Assembly: GCF_003369915.1 (NCBI RefSeq)
Contig: NC_046675.1
Coordinates: 15,624,001-15,688,000 of the forward strand
Length of the DNA: 64,000 nt
Source of the DNA: Drosophila miranda
Lineage: Eukaryota > Arthropoda > Insecta > Diptera > Drosophilidae
Direction: 5' to 3'
Made by a program: the position numbers and the translations under genes. This document shows positions 58,030 to 64,000 of this stretch, piece by piece (the stretch's first letter is position 1; every line of letters begins with the position of its first letter). Under the pieces are notes generated by a model. The model was not told the DNA's origin and searched no databases. It saw only the letters and a program-made list of their open reading frames with translations.

Positions 58030-61000
58030 CTGGGGTGGCAGGGGAAATGCAACTGTTTCTGATATGTTCTGTTCATTTTATGGCTAAGAAAATTGAGGAA
58101 ACTATTCATTTACCTCCCCAAATAAGCACACATGCTGGTAGACAATAAATCAAAATGAATTTATTTATTGAAAGAACATATCATTGGGGAATTTGTACAC
58201 TCTGAAGCAGGAGAGCGGGAAAGAGTCTTGTATTTGCTTTGGAAATCTGCAATATATTTTCTAGATTACGTATGTGTGACCTTTCTATAGATAGACAGAA
58301 CCCATGAGTGTGTGTGTGTGGTCTGGGGCTGATAACAGGTGATAATGAAATGTGGAAACCACTAACTGGTTTTCGGTTTCGTTTTGGGTGTTAAACGGGT
58401 ATCGGGTTTTGGCTTTTTTTACGATCCCCCGAAACGTCTAATAATCGTCACGACCGTGTCTAATGCAGTCATCAAATAAAAACTAGTCTTATCTTTTGAT
58501 TTTTAGTATTTGAAAAGCCATTAAAATGTTTTCGGGTTAATTTCAAAAACTTTTCCAATATTCGTTTTGTTTTTTTTATCAGTTTCTGGCTCTAGGCTCT
58601 TGTTGTTTGTTTCCTGTCCTCTCGAGTGCTCTGGGAAAAAGGAAAAATCGTCAAAGTGTTGACAGCCAAAGGGAAAAAACACTGAGAAATACTCGTAAAA
58701 TTGAAAATATATTTGTGGAAAAGCCAAAGATTACATGAACACAGACACAAATGCAGAGAGATACAGCTACAGATACAGCCATAGCGAGAGGCAGAGAGAC
58801 AGAGAGACAGAGATACAGATACAATGTAATGAGGCGTACCAATATTTGCTTTTGGGCGCAGCAGCAGCGTCGAAAACGTTTACAATTTATTTACCATTTC
58901 ATTATTAAGGTTTGTGCGCTGTTTGTTTGCTGTTTAATGTTTGCCTTCCCATTCGATGGGATGTTTGTCAAAGGCATTAACAACACCCCATCATTGTCGC
59001 ATAATGAGGCAATAATTATGTTTGAGATAGCGCTCGGTGAAAGACAAAGCCGCAGAGCCGCAGCCAGAGACAGCCAGAGACAGCCAGAGACTGTGTGTCT
59101 GTCTCTGCGTCTTGCATCTTCAGTCCAGAGAGTGCTGATGATGCTGTCTCAAGGACCCGACACTCGAGCAGCAGTCAGGCGTCGGGATAGAAGCAGAGAT
59201 TAGCGCTAAACGGAGGGACTCCAACTCTTTCGCATCTCTCGCCTGTCAACGCACCTAAGCAGACACCTCAAAATTGCAGATTTCTTAGCACTTGATAAGC
59301 TCTCCACCAGAGCAAAGAACCCAAGACATTCGCTGAAGTTGTTGCCGCTTCCTGGCTGCCACTGCCACTGCCACTGCCACTGCAACTCTTCCCCCTTCTG
59401 TCTGCTGTCTGCTCTCTGCTGATTATCTTAACATTTTTGTCTGCGTTTAATGGCTAAAGATAGACTCCATTTGCGGCACGGCCCCAGTACGGGTCTGGCT
59501 TTGAATTCCATGCAAATCAAATGCCACATTCTGGACAAATTTTTGGGAAAGTTGACACAATTTGAACCCTGAAAAAAAGACAAAAAAACACAACATGCTC
59601 TTGGGGCTGAAACCGTGCAGCAGCATTTTTGCCTTTCACTCTGCCAGAGGCAGAGGCAGAGACCCCAGAGGCAGAGCAGCCAACACCTTGCCACATGCGG
59701 CAGCACGACTAATCGTCGCCTGGACATCGGCGGAGGAGTCTTGACATTATTCTAAACGGGAAAGCCTTTTCGCTGCAGATGTGGAAAAACAACTTTCGGA
59801 AATTCTTTGCCATTCCTCCTCCTCCCCGAAAGCGAGGGGATTTCAGTACCCAAAAGAAGCGATGTTAAAAATTGGTTCCCATTATTCAACAGGCAGTCAA
59901 ATAACGATTTAAACCAAAGATTAAAAGAAGCGATTAAAGAGCTGGGAAATGATGATAATCTTTAAGCTGTTTTAGAGAATAAACTAGGAATAAAAAGAGA
60001 TTAATACCTCAATTAAAAAATGTTTTTTTCTTTATGATTCGCATTGGAGCTTAAAATGGATTATTAGAGGGTATCAGGGTATAGGTTTTGCGCGGAAGAT
60101 TGCCAAAAAAGACAAGGAAGCAGCACTTCTGTAGAATAAATTATGATATGAAGGTCGGAACCCCCAGGAATTTGGGAAGTACAACATAGCTCTCTTAGTC
60201 CACTAGTCGACAAAATCTAACTTTTTTTAATTTTTCTTATAGACTTCGGGTTTTTAAATTTGTTGTATAAATTATGATTATTGACACATTTTTGTTGTAT
60301 TTTTAATCGAAATAAATTGGGTTCTTGTTGCGTTATAATTTATTCGTGTAGGCACGATTATAAGGCATAGTTTTAGGTATCGTTCTTCCTCAGTGTAGTC
60401 CTAACTTTCCTCGGAATACGACTTATTCCTTGATCCATATCGCAATAGCAACAATAGATCTGAAAAGGGTATCTTAAGCTTCGTTGCCCAAGAGCTAGTC
60501 TTTCATTAGCCGATTAAAGCCAACAGATAAAACTACCATCAAGAGCCTATAAACCCAGATCAAAAGTTTCCTTCAACTTGAGCAACTTTTTCATATCCGA
60601 TTGCAGCACAGCACTTTGGTGTCCTTTCGACTCTGCCCCTCTTCCTCGGACGTGCAACTTTCCAACATACAAATTGTTGTCGATGTTGTCGCGCTTTGGT
60701 TTCGTTTCGTTTCGTTTGATTGTCTCTGGCTTTAATTAACCGCAACAGCAACAGCAGCAGCTGCAGGCGTCTCCAACGAAAATAAAGTGGCACATTGCCG
60801 CACCCGGGGGAGGGGGCTCTAGGGGGGCTCGAGGGGAAAATTGTAACTAGATCCTCTGCGGTTTCCCCGTTAGATGCTCCGACATGACCAACCTTATTCG
60901 CTTAGATTGGAGCTGCGTTTTAGCGCTTGCCAATTGTCACCTGAGTGAGCCGCAAGATATCGGATATGGAGGGTATGGATGGTGCGGATGGTATTGATGC

Positions 61001-61408
61001 GGGGGGACGGAATCATATCTAGCCTGGCCGCAGAGGAGTTCATAAGTTCAATGGAGATGCGGATGGGGATGGGGATGGAGAAACGGAACCAGTTGGAGAC
61101 TTTCTAAAAAGCAAAGCAAAGAGCAATCTTTGTCTTACCAATTAGCCATGTGGCCCATGTGGCAGCAGACAGTAGCCATGATTATCACCTACAGATACGG
61201 ATACCCCTTTCTCTGGTTTCCACGAGTGTGTGTATCTATGTGTCTGCCGGGGGGTAAGCAGTAGTAATGCAAATATTTATTCAATTCCATTCAAGGGTTG
61301 ACATTGACGCAAGACTCGGTAAGGATGCGACTCTCCTTCCGAGGGGCAAAATGTAATTCAATCGGTCCGCCGAAGGGCTTCTCTGCTGCTGCCGCTGCTG
61401 CTCCTTAA

Positions 61409-61427
61409 ACGTAACGTAACGTAACGT
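61409..61427. repeat. ACGTA pentamer repeat
   Basis: Nearly four tandem copies of ACGTA. Simple repeat. Confidence 0.8.
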
Positions 61428-62169
61428 CTTGAAGAAGGGGTCCTGCGCTGCGGCACAGGAAACCATAGAAATCGGCAGGCGATGAGTGAGTGGCAGAGTG
61501 CCAGAGAGCAAAGCAGCCAGAGGCCTCGTACATGAGAAATGAATGATAAGTGCAAATGCCTTGAGTTTCATTCACAGGAATGCACGTTCCCGTTCCCAGG
61601 CAGGGAGGGGATTGCGACTGCGACTGCCTTAGGGGTAGCCAAAGGACTTCGTGCCGCTTCCTTGCCTGCCGTGGCCTGCCTGTTCCTGTTCCCCTCGTGT
61701 CCCCTCCAGCCCTATCCTGTGTCTCGTGTACCTGCCTGGGAAATATTTCCCGTCTTTTGGCCGCTTTGTCTTTTAGGGGAATTCTTTCTTCGGCCTTCCC
61801 TGTTGTTTGTTTGTTTGTTTGCCCCTCAACAACCTTCCATCCCTTACTGTTCTCCCCCCGAGAGAGAGAGAGAGAGCGGGGATCTCTCTCTGTCCTGTTC
61901 ATCAGGCAAAGTGTTGCCAAATGTTTCTGCAGCATTTCCTGCTGTCTACTCTGTCGTCTGCTGCACGGCAAAAGTTTTCTTCCCCGAACTTTTAGCACGT
62001 GTCAAAGGCAAGAAAACCTGAACTTTTTCGGAGCAGAATAAACTGCGAGAGAGAAGCCCCCGAGTAAATTTAATACCCATCCAGCGAGACTATCCAGCCC
62101 CTACTTAAACCTCCCCTCTGCACTCCCCGTCCACAGTCGAGACTGACTGGCACCCTCCCATATGGCGAA

Positions 62170-62170
<1 letters not shown>

Positions 62171-62205
<35 letters not shown>
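62171..62205. repeat. 35-nt guanine homopolymer
   Basis: An uninterrupted run of 35 G on the plus strand, unusual in length for a fly genome. It is capable of G-quadruplex formation and prone to sequencing and replication length error. Confidence 0.95.
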
Positions 62206-63182
62206 CGAATGGGGAGTGGTGTGGAGGCCCTGTAGGCCCTCGCGCGGCATTGTTCCCCGGCTGTCGCCTGGCTGGAAAATAAAAAAAAAAATGTTAATGC
62301 AAAATGCATTACGCCGCTGCTGCTTGAACCCGGGGAACCCAGGAGGCCCAGCCCCAGTCCCTGTCCCAGGCTAGACAAGGGGCAGACTCCTGGCCAAGTG
62401 CTCCTCCTGGTGCACTGCCAGACAATCGTGGAACATCGTGCCTCGGGACGGATGGCTAAGCATTTAATTAGTGTTTATAGAGGAGCTGCAGTCGGCATAA
62501 CTTTAAATGCAAATTGAAATGCAAATGCAAATGCGAATTATGTTTCAATTGCAAGTCTAAGCCCTGTCCTGACTTTGATTTGATGAGTGACGGACAGGTC
62601 TCCACCCCGTCCGGAGTGCCAATTAGCGACACTTGAGGCACTCTACGGGCGTGGGCCTTGCATCCAGGAAGCTGTGGTTCCCCCTGGCCATGGGTTTATG
62701 GATAATAAACATTATATGGAAGCCATGAAAGAGCTCAAGTACACGGCCTGAATGTCGGGAAAAAGTGTTAACAGCAGAGGCACGTTGGACGGCAGCCTAG
62801 CAGCACACATTAACCAACACTGATTGGGTCATAATTTTGAAGAATATATGTCTGTATTTTCTCAGGCATAGAAACACAAATCTCCGGAGCCATAGTTCAA
62901 GGTTGCCAGCCAGTTACCATTGACCAGCCAATACTCGCATGTAAATGTCTCTCCCTTTCGGTTCGTTTTACAACGATGGTGTTCCAATGAATAGTAAATA
63001 AGAAACGAAACCATCCATCTCTGAACCAGCCGTGTACTAGCACTGATCGATGCGAACCCGAACCCACCGGCCACAACATATGCCACAACGGGGGGGCACT
63101 CATGGGGTAGGAGAGGCACTCAACTCTCGGCTCGAGAGTGTCTTCCACGAAATGGCAAAACCCGTTTTGGGTCTCAGAGCCA

Positions 63183-63225
63183 GTACTTCGTACTCTGTAC
63201 TCCGTACTCGGTACTCGGTACAGAG
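63183..63225. repeat. GTACTC-type short tandem repeat
   Basis: About five imperfect copies of a 7-8-nt GTACTCG/GTACTCT unit. The GTAC cores are self-complementary. Confidence 0.75.
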
Positions 63226-64000
63226 TGTCTTTCAATTGTATTCAATGCCAACTCAATTGGTCGCTTTGGCCCAGGGCTAACCATTTCCATACCGTCCAAC
63301 GAGGCAGGGCCAATTGAAGAGCCTCTTCTCATGGACTGGCTCTGTGTCTGGCTCTGGCTCTGGCTCTGGCTCTGAGGGGGAGGGCAATTTGTAGATCTCT
63401 GAGTGGCAGGCAGTGACTCCAAAAAAAAGACGACAGACAGCCAGAGACAAAAAAGAAAACGACTTACTTAAGGTCTTTACGGTCGATGGTCCATGGTCCA
63501 CAGTCCACAGTCCATGGGAATGGGATAGGTCCAGGATCCCCTGAGCCGGATATGGCACATATCTCTCTCTGCTTTCACTTCCTCTGGATCTCGGCATCTC
63601 ACTCCAGCGTCGTGTATTTTCCCCTGTCTTTTTTCGTAGTCTTTTCAAGTTCAAGTCAAACATTTGCCATAATCTCAACGCCTCAGCTGCCTCACTTTTT
63701 ATGCGTCCATCCGTAATATTTGAATAAACCACAAAAGACAAAACTCCACACACCCTGCCACACCACTCTGCGCCACTCAACTCTCCTCTCCTCTGATCTG
63801 AAAACACACACACATACGAAAGGTGCCAGGGGCAAATGAGCTGTTAAAAATAAAGAGAGCCTAATGCCGAAATAGCGGGTGGAAAGCCGGAAAATGTCGC
63901 CGAGAAACAAAGGAAGGGAAAGGGAATTGCCCTGTGAATGGGGGGATCGACTAAAGTGGTTGCCCCCGACTGGAGTAAATCTTCACAACACACACACACA

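Larger units (their letters stand above)
45124..64000 (+). other. Presumed first intron of gukh (runs off the window)
   Basis: I found no second NHS/GUKH exon and no other gene in this 18.9 kb. The many 60-200-codon frames on both strands are CT/CA-rich or repeat-driven shadows. Contents with their own entries are a CAG run, a possible ratchet splice site, a three-unit tandem repeat, a Transib-like element, a 35-G run and small satellites. Alternative gukh promoters or exons could be hidden here; GC-richer patches near 48.4-48.9 kb are the likeliest place, on weak grounds. Confidence 0.65.

Noticed and set aside
61405..62041. Overlapping 150-197-codon frames on both strands
   Set aside because: Three mutually overlapping frames, CT/AG-rich with CGAGAGAGAG runs and no family resemblance; typical shadows in intronic low-complexity DNA.
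62070..62378. Proline- or glycine-rich frame across the G run
   Set aside because: It is created entirely by the 35-G homopolymer.

Overview
The window is a piece of an insect nuclear genome, almost certainly a Drosophila. Coding exons are GC-rich and strongly codon-biased, many introns are 52-78 nt, Ohler Motif-1 and DRE promoter elements are present, and all five recognisable conserved genes give fly-like proteins. I cannot fix the species. The Transib-like repeat and general look would suit the obscura group, but that is inference.

Layout. (1) 1-8.75 kb: no gene recognised; low-complexity and microsatellite DNA, either intergenic or 5' regulatory/intronic sequence of the next gene. (2) 8.9-37.5 kb, plus strand: one large gene for a type I membrane protein with a signal peptide, five CUB domains, one LDL-receptor class A module, a transmembrane helix and an acidic cytoplasmic tail. 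This is the architecture of the LEV-10/SOL/Neto receptor-auxiliary proteins. I joined 16 coding exons by splice sites and phase (984 aa). (3) 37.75-42.7 kb: a compact cluster of housekeeping genes: an SCP2-domain protein (minus), Smu1 (minus), deoxynucleoside kinase dnk (plus) and snRNP-U1-C (minus). (4) 43.7-45.12 kb, plus strand: 5' UTR and first coding exon of the Nance-Horan/GUK-holder homologue gukh. Its next exon was not found, so 45.1-64 kb is best read as its first intron.

Most interesting: (a) inside the 14.7-kb first intron of the CUB gene, two exon-like segments at 18.58-18.82 kb make a tiny membrane protein. Their open frame and splice phase would let them join the CUB gene's own signal-peptide exon, giving an ~80-residue glycoprotein isoform; alternatively the second segment alone is a 36-residue transmembrane micropeptide. 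(b) An unlisted alternative last exon at 33,265 completes the same LDLa cysteine as the transmembrane exon but ends in a hydrophobic GPI-signal-like tail. (c) Two 27-nt frame-neutral microexons, one of which starts with its own 5' splice-site sequence (recursive-splicing-like). (d) A 493-bp AT-rich element with inverted CACTATGGG ends, resembling a non-autonomous Transib (RAG1-like) transposon. (e) Several diverged tandem repeat blocks.

How the genes relate: Smu1 and U1-C are both spliceosome factors, dnk salvages deoxynucleosides, the SCP2 protein binds lipid, and the CUB protein and gukh are candidate synaptic proteins that flank the housekeeping cluster. No rRNA, tRNA, CRISPR or convincing miRNA was seen.
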